NCBI GenBank assembly: GCA_037178975.1
Contig: JASJZH010000002.1
Coordinates: 434,001 to 498,000, forward strand
From: Oscheius tipulae
Taxonomy: Eukaryota; Nematoda; Chromadorea; Rhabditida; Rhabditidae
Reading direction: 5' to 3'
Length of the DNA: 64,000 nt
Shown here piece after piece: positions 31,699 to 41,635 of the stretch (positions are counted from its first letter, which is position 1; each line of letters opens with the position of its first letter). The notes beneath the pieces were generated by a model. The model was not told the DNA's origin. It made no database searches and was given only the letters and a program-made list of their open reading frames with translations. The position numbers and the translations under genes were made by a program.

Positions 31699-34600
31699 AG
31701 TTCTGTTTCTGCGTGTTTTTAAACACACGTTTTTGCTTATTTCACGAATGTTCTGCAAAATTGTAGCCCAGATAAAAACCTACAAATTTGCAAAGCATCA
31801 CTTTGCCTGAAAATGCTTTCTTGGACCCGAACAGGATGCTTTAGTTTTTGTATGGGCTTGGTCACCCGTGTCGCACCCATACCATCTCTCCTCGGTCTAT
31901 TCCCATATATACCGGCCGCAGCGCCTCCAGATCAGCTTTCGAAAAAAAAAAAAGTGACCTAGCTTTTTGGCAGGGCCCTTTTCAGTGTCCTGTGAGACAC
32001 TTTGTATAAAAGAGATAGGGAAAACTGAACGTTCTCTCTAGGTCAAATTGCTTCTGCAACCCAGACGTGTTCCCTCCCTCCATTCCCTCGCAGAATTAAG
32101 GTCACGTAGGTAGGTGGAGCAGTCCATTGTCCGTTCCTAAGCGGCTTGCCCACATGTTCTAGAGCAAAAAGTCACCTTTCTTGCATACATTCTGTCTCTC
32201 TATCTCCATCTCTCTGTCTCTAAGTCATTCTGTCTCTCTCTCTGTTTCCATATCACACTACCTCTCTGCCTCTAAGCCCAGCTCAGACATTCGTGGAGAG
32301 CGATCCCTAGCTATTTTTCATGGATCATAGGTGCTTGCTCATCCACACGTAAGCTCTCTTGCTATGACTGTCTCCCTGGCTTTAGCCACACAGGATAAAA
32401 TCTATATTTCTCATCCACACCTAATTAGATTACTTGAACCAGGTATTAGGCACTGAGAACGTTCCTGAAGAGGGTCTGTCTCTGTCTTTCTTTGTCCCTC
32501 CGTATCTGCCATTACCTAACCAGCGACCACCTGTCTAACCATTCTTTCTCTCTCTTCGAAACCCAATTCCGGCTGTTCTCTGCCCAGTCTTCTATTCCCT
32601 TGGAGACGCTCTAGTTTTTGCTCCCATGTACTCTCTAGCTATTTGATCTTCAAATCTCCTCTCCCTCTCATCTTTTCTGACATTTTGTGTAAAAGAGATT
32701 GTTATTGTCATGTCAGGCGGATAATGTCTCTTTCTATAAACTGAAGTAATTGGGCCCAGGGATCAGGTGGGATTTCGGTTAGCAAGAGTACAAGAGTACT
32801 TCTGATCCTGTCTTTTGGTCTCTCTCTCTCTGACTCCCTGTTTTCTACCTCTCAGTCTCTCTATTCTCTGTGTCTCTCTGTCCCTCCTGTCTCTCTCAGA
32901 AATCCGATTTAGCACCTGGAGGCTGTCCTTTCTAATGCGGAAGTCAGCCTCTGCGATCATGTTCTTTTCTATGCCAGCAAAACAGAGATCTCCTTCTTTT
33001 CCATTGCTTTGCAGCAGGAGGACCAAACAGGAAATTCCCTTTCCCACACCTGGCTTTCACACATCATAACGTAAAAAAAAGGCACTATCTATTCCTTTCC
33101 TTCACTTATTCCCCCAAAGTTTATTGGGTCTTGAAATAAATATAACATATATATTTGGGGTGTCCGAATGGAAAGGATCCCGAGCCACACTTTCTGGTTT
33201 GTAGTGTCGATTCTTGACCTCCCAACTCAATGATTCAAGTCATTTGAAGTCACTAAATTGCAGGTGCAACTGCTTTGAGTTTTGCTCTTTGTCTCCTCTC
33301 TCTGCCTCAAGTTCTACGACCAAATCCACATTATCTTTTCATTGAACCAGTGGGCTATTTTCCGAAAACAAGAAAATTTAGAGATCTGATGTGCTACACG
33401 GAAAGCACTTTCTGATGGGAACTAGTTGCAACTCTCTCTGTCTCTCTCCTCTTACGTGTTCGGGAACATTGCCCGAACAGCTAGCGCATGTAATCCAGCT
33501 GTAATAATTGTTTGCCTAATCTGGCAATCACATGCAATGACTCTCTATCTCCTTTTTCCCGCTCGACAAGTACTCATTCCCGCTTCTTTCCGCACCCGTA
33601 CAATCTCGTCCTTTTGCCCGAAAACAGGTAAAAAGAGAGAGATACATGTCACTATTTTGAGACAAAAGACTAGAAATGCAGATCTCTCCCATAGAACAGG
33701 TGGGCGTCTCTCCCGAAAAACACTTTTCTCAATTATGTTCCCCATGAATATTGCATTGTTTTTTCGCGTCCTGTTTACACACAAGTGTGTGGGTGCTCAC
33801 CCATTTAGATGGCTTATTTCTTTGTCTTTGAGAAGCTATAAAAGGCTTGGGTCATGTCTCTGTCTGTCCTACATTGATCTCCCGATTCCGCCCAATTCCT
33901 TCCATTAAAGATAAATCTCACATGATCTCCTGTCCGGAAATCTCCCTCTTTCACTCTATCTCTCATTCACTGACCATCTTCAGATTAGATTCTTACTCCT
34001 CTTCTTACTCAGACTCTAGTTGCCGCTCTCCCGATTGATGAGATTGCCAGCCCACAAAGTCTTTTTGTCAGAGATTACCCGCCTAATCCCCCTCAGTCTT
34101 TGTGTCATCTGATCCCAGCGATCCTGCGGTGGTTTTCCTGTGTTTCTCGGATTCCATTTCATAACGACCGGAATGCAATTTAGCTCGCTCAATTTCACAC
34201 ACGTGAGGCTATTAGGCTTGTGGGAGAGAGAGAGGTGTTCGTGACACCTTTTTCAGGCAATTGGACGCCCTCTGTCTCTGTCCCCGTCTCTCGTTCCTCT
34301 GTCTCTTTGTCTCTCCATCTTTCTGTTTCTTTATGTCTCTCGTATCTCTGTCTTCTGAGAATGAACGGGTGGAAACCTTTTGTACGAATCAAATGAAATC
34401 ACACTTCCGGTGCTTCCCACCTCTCAGTCTCTTGTTTGTCTGACCAGTCTCTCTCTCATCAACCCAATAACTTCTGCTGATTGCCAAACAATCTGTCTTG
34501 GCTCACAGACTTTGTTCCTCTGATTCTTTTCCGAGATAGAGTGTTCGAAAGGCGTCATTGAGCCAAATTACCTATTCACAAGACTGTGGAAAGCGGATAT

Positions 34601-35168
34601 TTCGTATGTGCTGCAATACCAGCACTGCCTATTAGTAAAAGAGCAAATGACCGTTTGTTGGCGTCGTCCTTTTTTGTAGTTTTAGGACCTCAAGAACTGG
34701 CTATTAAAAGTTCCGATGTTCTGCAAAGTTTTAGAGTGCATCAGGGGCTACAACTTCGCAAAACATCGCTTTGTTGAAAAATGCTGGTTTGCTTTCGCAA
34801 ATGGCACGAAAGTTTGTCAAAAAGTTGTAACAGATTCAAAATGCAGTTGCAGTTTGATGGGCTTTCACAGTTCCGCTGAGTTCTTGACCCCATGGTCAAG
34901 TGGCTATCTTCCCGGGTTCGATTTCCCCCCCTTTGTCTTTTTTTTTTTGGGCTTTTGGCCCTTCATTGAGCCTGATCTCTACTCTGTCCCCTGCCTCTCC
35001 ACACTCCTCTCTCTTTTTCAGTATTCATCACCCCGGCAACCCGAGGGCTCAAAGCACACGATGCTCTCTCTCTCTCACTATCTCGCTCTTCCTCAATGAA
35101 ATAGCACCCCTCCTCTTTCTACTTCCTCCTCGCTTTGTTTTCGAGCAATCTTGTAATAAAACTTTTCA
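31699..35168. other. 3.5-kb gene-free region
   Basis: Pyrimidine-rich TCTCTGTCTC sequence, repeat F copy 1 (31740-31950) and a related short hairpin at 34714-34770 (GATGTTCTGCAAAGTTTTAG and CTACAACTTCGCAAAACATC). A B-box-like CCCGGGTTCGATTTCC at about 34911 suggests a tRNA remnant. Frames at 33426-33908 and 34716-35099 are low-complexity shadows. Confidence 0.5.
31740..31950 (+). repeat. dispersed repeat F, copy 1
   Basis: Starts with a palindromic ATGTTCTGCAAAATTGTAG...CTACAAATTTGCAAAGCATC and continues through GGGCTTGGTCACCCGTGTCG and TACCATCTCTCCTC. Collinear with 58060-58262. Confidence 0.8.
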
Positions 35169-35179
35169 GAAATCCGCAA

Positions 35180-35457
35180 ATGTCTTCCTCGCTCGTCCCT
35201 CCACAAGTCCTCGTCGACACCCCTCGTCCTCAGAAGGAGAAGGGTGAAAAGCAATCGGATCTGTCCATCGCCTTGAACAACTATGTGGCTAGTAGACCCA
35301 GTAAGTCAGATAGAAAGAGAGAGAGAAAGAGAAAGAGAGACATAGAGTTAAAACTTCAGAATCCCCCCGATCTCCGAGAGCCAAGAACAACTGCAGTCTG
35401 ACAGCCGCCACGAAAACCATCACCCGAGCAAAGTCACCTGTGGCTCCAGGAAAGTAG
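35180..35457 (+). CDS. small basic S/T-P-rich protein
   Basis: Exons 35180-35300 and 35360-35457 join in phase (CCCA|GTAAGT, AACTTCAG) to give a 72-residue protein: MSSSLVPPQVLVDTPRPQKE, GEKQSDLSIALNNYVASRPK, SPRSPRAKNNCS, then TITRAKSPVAPGK. The repeated SP, TP and basic residues suggest a disordered, proline-directed phosphorylation substrate. No family recognised. ATG is 10 nt after a CTTTTCAG acceptor. Frame and splice evidence are good, but the protein is short. Confidence 0.55.
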
Positions 35458-35611
35458 ACGCTTACTTCAATACTTTTGATCTCTACTGTATATTTTTCCA
35501 AAGAGAGGATGATGTCTGAGCAATAAAGAGGGACGAAACACAGGTGTGAACTTTCATTGACCAGCCAATAGAATATTCAAGGTGGTCTATGGAGTTAAAA
35601 ATACGCGATTG

Positions 35612-35842
35612 AGAAACAGACACAGAGAGACAGGGAGACAGAGAGCCAGAGATATTGATTGTGAGAGACTGAGACAGAGAGACAAAGATATAGAGCGACA
35701 GGGAGACAGATAGAGAGGCAGAGAGACAGAGACACAGCGAAATAGAGAGATAGCTAGACAGATAGATAAAGTGGCAGAGCGACAGAGAGGCAGGGAGGCA
35801 GACTGATACAGATAAAGAAGCAGAGAGACGGAGACAGAAGAA
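35612..35842 (+). repeat. 230-bp GACAGA tract
   Basis: The longest low-complexity tract in the window, made of AGACAGAGAGACAGGGAGAC-type units; it runs up to the stop codon of the peptide gene on the other strand. Confidence 0.95.
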
Positions 35843-35863
35843 GAAACTTGTACCAAACTTCAT

Positions 35864-36157
35864 TCAAAACCGTCCATGTGGCCCAAAATACTCTTTGTAC
35901 CATTGCTGCTGCGTTGCATGTTGCTGTGGATCATTGGGCTCCATCACACCGGAGTGGTAGTTACCATTGTACTTCTGGTTGGTCAACAATTCTGTCAGTC
36001 CCTGTCCGATCATCAACATCCCGCGATTCATATAGTAGAACTGGTCGTCTGTCTGCTGGCGCTTGAAGCGGAGGGAACTGTTTGGAATGATTGAAGATGA
36101 CAGAACGGGGACCCTTTCAACGATAGCTATGAGCAGAAGGGGGAGAAGAATTTTCAT
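35864..36157 (-). CDS. candidate secreted peptide precursor
   Basis: Single-exon frame on the minus strand. The start at 36157 (MKILLPLLLIAIVERVPVLS) gives a clear signal peptide; an upstream in-frame ATG at 36187 would bury it. After NSSLRFKR, a dibasic KR cleavage site, the mature part begins QQTDDQFYYMNRGMLMIGQG (Gln could cyclise) and ends WYKEYFGPHGRF. About 97 residues, no cysteine, no repeated peptide units. LRFKR resembles RFamide ends but lacks the Gly needed for amidation. It could be a neuropeptide-like or antimicrobial precursor, or another small secreted protein. No homologue recognised. Confidence 0.55.
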   Translation of the reverse strand: MKILLPLLLIAIVERVPVLSSSIIPNSSLRFKRQQTDDQFYYMNRGMLMIGQGLTELLTNQKYNGNYHSGVMEPNDPQQHATQQQWYKEYFGPHGRF

Positions 36158-36375
36158 GGTGTGGCCAAAGAATCTCACTCTGACCATCTCTTATACCCGT
36201 ACCCTTTACTATCAGTTCCTTAACAAACTTGTCGGGTCTAATCAAATCATCGGCTTGGCTCTGGTCCTGGCTAGAGTAACAGAATATCTCTCTGTCCTTA
36301 GAAAAAGAAAGCAAAAAGCCTCAGCCGAAAGTTGTATCATCAAGGAAGTACAGGTGTATGCTCAAAGTGTTCATC

Positions 36376-36444
36376 ATTGGCGACTGGACTTGAACCAGAG
36401 ACGTGTGGATCAACAATCAGGCGGCCAGCCGACTGCGCCATTTG
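36376..36444 (-). repeat. tRNA-like sequence with intact internal promoter boxes
   Basis: Reverse strand: A box TGGCGCAGTCGG, B box GGTTCAAGTCC and T arm TCTGGTTCAAGTCCAGT (4 of 5 pairs). Acceptor ends do not pair, so it is a pseudogene or SINE head. Confidence 0.6.
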
Positions 36445-36937
36445 GAGCATCGGGCACGGGAATTGGGAGAGGATCATACGGTCAGGGCGTCAAATTGAAT
36501 TAGGGAAATTGGAGGAAGGAAGTTATGAGGGCCGAAGACGACAACGTAAAGCAAGTTTAAGACTTGTACTTGCACCTACTGTTCATATTCTCATTCTCTA
36601 TCAGTTCCGGAAGGAAATTAGTGACCATCTCCTGAAAGTTCTGTGTTCTTTCGTTCCCTTGTCTCTCTGTCTTACTGTCCAACCAGTCAAGATTTATTTT
36701 CAAACTCCCTCTCACTGTATGAGTGCAAACATTGACCAGCTGTGGGGACACATGTCGTTATCAGGGTTCCATGTAAAGAGAGAGAGAGAGAGAGACCGAA
36801 TCAATCCACCGCTCTCTGCCTGATACTATTGGGGGCACATAAAGCCCTCCTCAAGTCGTCGTGGCAGATCAATCGATACCTCAGCTCCTAGCCTATGTGT
36901 ATTCCAAAAGTAAGTCGTTTTGGAAATTGCGCAGATT

Positions 36938-37020
36938 GGGACAGAGGGGCAAAGAAGCAGAGAGATAAAGAGACAGATAGTCAGAGAGTCAGAGAGACAA
37001 AGAGACAGAGGGACAGAGAT
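36938..37020 (+). repeat. GACAGA low-complexity tract
   Basis: GACAGAGGGGCAAAGAAGCA followed by regular AGAGAGACAAAGAGACAGAG units. Confidence 0.85.
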
Positions 37021-38251
37021 AAGCAGAAACCAAAATAGTTCTGCATGCTAAGTCACCGTGAGTGAGAGACCGTCATCCCTCTCCTTTCCTCCAAAAATCC
37101 AATTTCCTGTCTGATTGCGTCAAACTCCAAACCGGACGGAAATGTGAAAATGACATAGAGAGGAAATGCACATTTTCTCTGTCTCTGTCTCCCTCTCTCT
37201 CTGTTTCCCACTGATTCGAAACAGGAGAGCCCATTCCAGCTGTATAGATTTATCTCTGTGACTGTCTGGCATGATCCAATGTCGCCAGAAACTCCCAAAG
37301 GAAGTTTTCAGGAATCAGAGCGTCTGGAAAATAACACTTTCGTGGTCGTACGAAAAATGAGACGCATTAGCGGGGAGCAGTCTAGGTCCCTCAATTTGCA
37401 GGTCATTAGAGGCCAGGCATTCTGTGTGATGTTCATATTCGTGTTCCATTTCCAACCCTATCTGCAACATGAGAGCAACAAGGGTAGGGCACTTAATATT
37501 AAAGGGATGCGTTCCGGATCATCGGTCAGAGATGGGCTTTTCCAAACTATTCCTGTAACAGAGATAGTAGCTTTGATAGTTTTGAACCAAGCGAACGGGG
37601 CTGTATGATTTGTTTGGACATCTGACGTTCATTTTGTTTACGACAGACATAGACAGTGACAGAGAGAGATAGTACATCTAGGTTCCCTAACTATCCATTA
37701 ATCCCTGCCCAAATCCACCAGTTTTGTCATTGAACTTGCCTCTCTCCCGCCTACCAGTTCTTTATCCACGTTTTGTTTTGAGCAACACGAAATTTGCATA
37801 GTCGCATTGTTTTCGCAAATAGATGCTAAAATTATTTTTATTGACAAACTTCAGCAATTTGTCGACTCTCCTCCAAAATTTTACGCTTTTGTCTCGTAGG
37901 TTCCACTTTTTCGATGGCGTCTCCCTGAGATACCAGCGGCTTCCAGGGACACCTTTCCTTGCATGACTAATAGATCCTTGTACTAATTTTTGGCCTCAAA
38001 ATGTGAGACATCATTATGAGGCGTTCCCTCGTCAAATTACAGGTACTGTCTCTGTCACTCTCTGAACTTCCAAAAATCCTGTGGCTTCTCCCTGTGTGCT
38101 CAGCTTTTCCCCAATGATATTAGTTGCGCGTCAAATCCCCCGCCTGAATCCCCTATCATCTCTCCTGGAATTAGTTCAGAGGCTTTTCCAGTAGTTTCTA
38201 ATCCATCGTCCCTAAATTCCCGAATCAATAAGACCATTTCAGGTATGTAAC

Positions 38252-40216
38252 ATGAGGCAATGGAGCTCCTTCTTTCACCGATGGCGCTTCCTCATAGCTG
38301 TATGTGCCCTCATTTATGTCATGGTTCTCTACCTGCCACGAAATATGGAAACAGTTGCAAAGAACCCGAAAGGAGAATTAAAAGAAGTGAGTACTTTTCG
38401 TCATTTTCCTTACGAGGAAAAACATTCTCCACAGACGGGATTCGAACCAGCGAGGTTGTCTGCACACCAATCGGATCATTAGTCCGACGGCTTCGACCAA
38501 TCGCTCACCGTGGCGGCGGCGTTGAACCTGTGTGTTCCCGTAATGTATGCGCTGAATTTTTTTTTCAGTTTTAGAAAGCTTAGAAGACAGAATATTTATG
38601 CTGGAAAAAACTGCGCGATCTTCGCCTCAATGGCTCAGTCGGTTAGCTGTCCGACTTTTGTAAAAATCCTCGAATGCAGCTTTCTGTCTATCGCTGTCTC
38701 TGTCTCTCTGGTTCACTCTCTCTTTGTCACTCTGTCTCTCTATAACTTTCTATCTCTCAGAGTCTCTCTGTCTCTCTTTCTCAAAGATTCCTTCAGGCTG
38801 TCGTCCCTCCAGCAGGCCTGGTCCACCGTGCTCAACGCCTCGAGCAAGCCAAGTCTGATCTCGACTTCGAGTACGAGTTCAAACCAGTCGGTAAAGACCA
38901 CTTCTACGTCTCCGAGGTTTTGACTGACTTTGGCATCACTCTCGAGGAGAAAATGACCTGTAAGGCGGACAAGAACCCCGCTAAGGCCAAGATTCTCGTC
39001 TCTATCAATGCCGGACACGGTCAGGAAAATCTAGGTGGCTGTCCCGACTGGAATTGTAAGCTGACTTATGACCGTTCTTTGATTGACAAAGCGGATGCGC
39101 TCCTCTTGGCTCATGACGACGGAGGTTTCAAGCGCCGAGCTGACCAATACGTTATCTACTTCAGTCAGGAATCCCCCAAAAACTCGGGCTTTTTCCCTCG
39201 AAATGGCCTTGAGCTCAATATGACTCTGGGATTTCGACACGATTCCGCGGTGGCGAGCCCGTACGGTTATACTGTCCGGCTTGCCAAGAGGAGTAGACCC
39301 ACTGGTTCCGTGGTCAATCAGGAACGGATAAGGGGAAAGAAGAAGCCCGCTGCCTGGTTTGTCAGTCATTGCAATACGAACAGTTGGAGGGAGAAGATTA
39401 TTGAGAGGATGCAGAAGGAGGGCTTCCCGGTTGATGTCTATGGAGCCTGTGGACCGCTCAAATGTCCGAGAGGGGGACAGTGTGAGACAATGCTGGACGA
39501 TGAGTGAGTTTGAGATAGTGACAGAGTGACAGAGGGACAGGAGACAGAGACGTTGTCCGAGGGACACAAACAGATAGCCAGATACAGTAAATAGTAGAAT
39601 GTTGACAGAGCCAGTAGCAGTGACAGTAAGGCAGAAACAAAGGTAGAGACAGCGACAGTGCCAGCGACAGCAACAGTGGTAGTGACAGAGACGGAAACAG
39701 TACCTTCACCGTAGACAGTATACAGAGAGACAGAGACAGTAGACCTACTAAGTATCTTCTTCCAGCTACTTTTTCTACGTGGCCTTCGAGAACTCGATCT
39801 GCAAGGACTACATCACCGAGAAGCTCTGGTCTCAGGGCTACCAACGAGAGATCGTTCCTCTGGTCATGAAGCGGAGTCTAGTCGAGCCATTTGTCCCTCC
39901 AAACAGTTTCATCGCACTGGATGACTACCAGTCAGTCGAAGCCCTAGCAGTACATCTGAACTACCTCATGAAGAATCTGACAGCCTATGAGGAGTACTTT
40001 GCCTGGAAGAAGGAGTACCGCGTCATCTTTCTCAACGGACAGAATCACGACGTATTGGAGCGACCCTGGGGCTTCTGTCAGATCTGTCGTCTGATGTGGG
40101 AACAGCCGAAGATTGAGTACAGGATAGACAACTTCGAGCAGTACTGGGCCCAGTCCTGTGAAGCCGATGGTCAACTGGCCAGGGGTTATGTTGACTTCGT
40201 CCCACCCAACCATTAA
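38252..40216 (+). CDS. alpha-1,3-fucosyltransferase (GT10)
   Basis: Golgi type II membrane enzyme that moves fucose from GDP-fucose to N- or O-glycan acceptors. Exons 38252-38386, 38797-39503 and 39766-40216 give about 431 residues. Seen: short cytosolic head (MRQWSSFFHRWR), membrane anchor FLIAVCALIYVMVLYL at residues 13-28, stem, then the catalytic part with LLAHDDGGF, DQYVIYFSQESPKNSGFF, LNMTLGFRHDS, AWFVSHCNTNSWREK, VDVYGACG, and the GT10 hallmark VAFENSICKDYITEKLW with the acidic EFN/FEN motif. PPNSFIALDDY follows as expected. ATG is 9 nt after a CATTTCAG acceptor. Intron 1 carries an intact-looking tRNA gene on the other strand. Acceptor specificity cannot be told. Confidence 0.92.
38427..38514 (-). 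tRNA. class II tRNA gene, anticodon AAU (Ile-type)
   Basis: 88 nt on the minus strand. Acceptor GCCACGG/CTGTGGA pairs at 6 of 7 positions, discriminator G73. D arm contains GATTGGTCGAA. The anticodon stem TCGGA/TCCGA pairs fully around loop CTAATGA with U33 and anticodon AAU. A long variable arm (GGT...ACC stem) marks class II. T arm GCTGGTTCGAATCCCGT pairs 4 of 5 and holds a perfect B box. A T5 run, the pol III stop, begins about 8 nt after the 3' end. Class II tRNAs normally serve Leu or Ser; an Ile anticodon on this scaffold matches the idea of nematode-specific V-arm tRNAs. Whether it is expressed or charged is unknown. Confidence 0.7.
38620..38676 (+). repeat. tRNA 5'-half remnant
   Basis: GCCTCAATGGCTCAGTCGGT carries a good A box and D arm but no T arm follows. 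Lies in the same fucosyltransferase intron as the complete tRNA, on the other strand. Confidence 0.5.
39519..39740 (+). repeat. intronic GACAGA/AGTGACAG tract
   Basis: Irregular GACAGTGACAGAGACAG units fill most of fucosyltransferase intron 2. Confidence 0.85.
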
Positions 40217-41635
40217 CCGGTCAAAAACAGTTTTTAGATCCAATCGTATTCGGGTATAATATATCTATAAACACATCTCTCTTTTTTCCGTTTGTTGAAT
40301 GTTGAATACGTTGTTATTTGCTATAAATTTTATGGTGTTCTTGGAAGGAGAGAGACAGGAACAGAACCACAGTGACATATCTACATTAGGTTTCGGACTT
40401 CGGTAACCGTCTGTTCCTGTTCTCAGGCTTGGCATGTCAGAGAGATAGGGGGACTGACAGTAAGAAACAGGAAGATAGGGAATCAGCGTGACAGGTACAC
40501 CGAGAGGGAGAGAGATAGAGTTCAGTAATTGCCTGTCCCATATCTTAGCTTTGACAACTTTTTTCTATGGAGAGATGAAAAAAAGTCAACTACAAATGAA
40601 ATCACCTCGTTTTGGCGCAGTGGTAAAGTATTCGCTTGGGAAATATCCAAAATAGGTCGATGGTTCAAATCCTCTGCATGGAAGTGTTTCTCCATATGGG
40701 TTTTGTCTGCAATAATGTTTCCATATCAAGTTTGTGCAATTGAAATGGAAAAAACTTTTTACCTTTGACTGTCAAAAATTGCCAGTTGCTACTTTAGAGG
40801 CTCGCCATTTGCACGTCTCGCATTGAAATTGACTCAAAGTTTTTCCATGCATTATCCCTGACCCCTAGTACATCTCAATGAATTTCCAGAGCGATTTCTA
40901 CCCTTTCCAGGCATCAGTGGCCGCAGTTTTCAAATTTCTTTCGGGCTCCAGGCTGTCTCTTTTTGGCCCGAATAACATGTATGCCTTTAAACACCTCTTC
41001 ACTCTCCCAATACCCTTCAATAGCTCTATTTTATTTCGCTATATATTACATCAATCTCTTCAAAAAAAAATAGTGTAGTTTTCTGGCTTATGGCAAGGAC
41101 CTCTCTCCAAAAGGTCTTGAAGATACGACGACGACCCGTGTGTAGATGAGGATCTCTCTGTAATTTCCGAATTTTTCCCATAGTATTACGAGCTGGACCG
41201 ACACGAAAGAACGATCAATGCGGACAAGACGATCTCCGGACAAGGTGTGCGTGTGAAGAAGCCATGTCAACAAGTAGCCAAGAAAAACAGACACATAAAT
41301 ATACTCACAATACATTATAAAATAGAGAGATGGACATATATAAACTAAGAATGATTAGGGCCCATTTTGGAATTTTGTGGGTGGTATTTAGAGGGCAAGA
41401 CTCTTAATTTTCAGGTGGCAAGAGAGAGGGAGGTGACCGCTCAAACCCGAAATTTTTTTAAGAAGATAGAGAGAGAGACAGGAAGACATAGAGAGAGATA
41501 GATATACAAAATTATAGAAAGAGAGACAGGGGGTTAAAATGGGAGGGCAAGGCGTGAGCAAAATGAACAGATAGTGCTTAACAATTTCGCAGAGGACGAG
41601 GATAGAGAGAGACAGGGATGGCTTACTGTAATGCT
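40217..41635. other. intergenic region between the fucosyltransferase and CELF genes
   Basis: Contains a tRNA-like sequence at 40612-40684. A plus-strand stretch at 41182-41329 (YYELDRHERTINADKTISGQ) follows a CCCATAG acceptor but has no convincing partner exon. Confidence 0.45.
40612..40684 (+). repeat. tRNA-like sequence with good A and B boxes
   Basis: A box TGGCGCAGTGG, a TTGG/CCAA anticodon-type stem, B box GGTTCAAATCC. Acceptor ends do not pair and base 33 is A, so it is probably a pseudogene. Confidence 0.6.

Larger units (their letters stand above)
36158..38241. other. intergenic region
   Basis: Includes a tRNA-like sequence (36376-36444) and a GACAGA tract (36938-37020). A plus-strand frame at 37276-37400 (MSPETPKGSFQESERLENNT) with an internal TTTTCAG could be coding, but no partner exon was found. 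Confidence 0.45.

Noticed and set aside
33426-33908. 160-codon plus-strand frame
   Set aside because: No signal peptide, domain or splice partner; begins in pyrimidine-rich simple sequence.
35483-35863. 126-codon minus-strand frame rich in SLS and CLS
   Set aside because: Produced by the GACAGA tract; low complexity only.
37276-37400. Possible plus-strand exon (MSPETPKGSF...)
   Set aside because: Charged and plausible, but neither a donor with partner exon nor a stop context supports it.
39031-39567. 178-codon open frame on the minus strand
   Set aside because: It mirrors the fucosyltransferase exon exactly and shows no domain; a shadow frame.
41182-41329. Possible plus-strand exon (YYELDRHERT...)
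   Set aside because: Good acceptor, but no upstream exon of matching phase and no family; left as unsupported.
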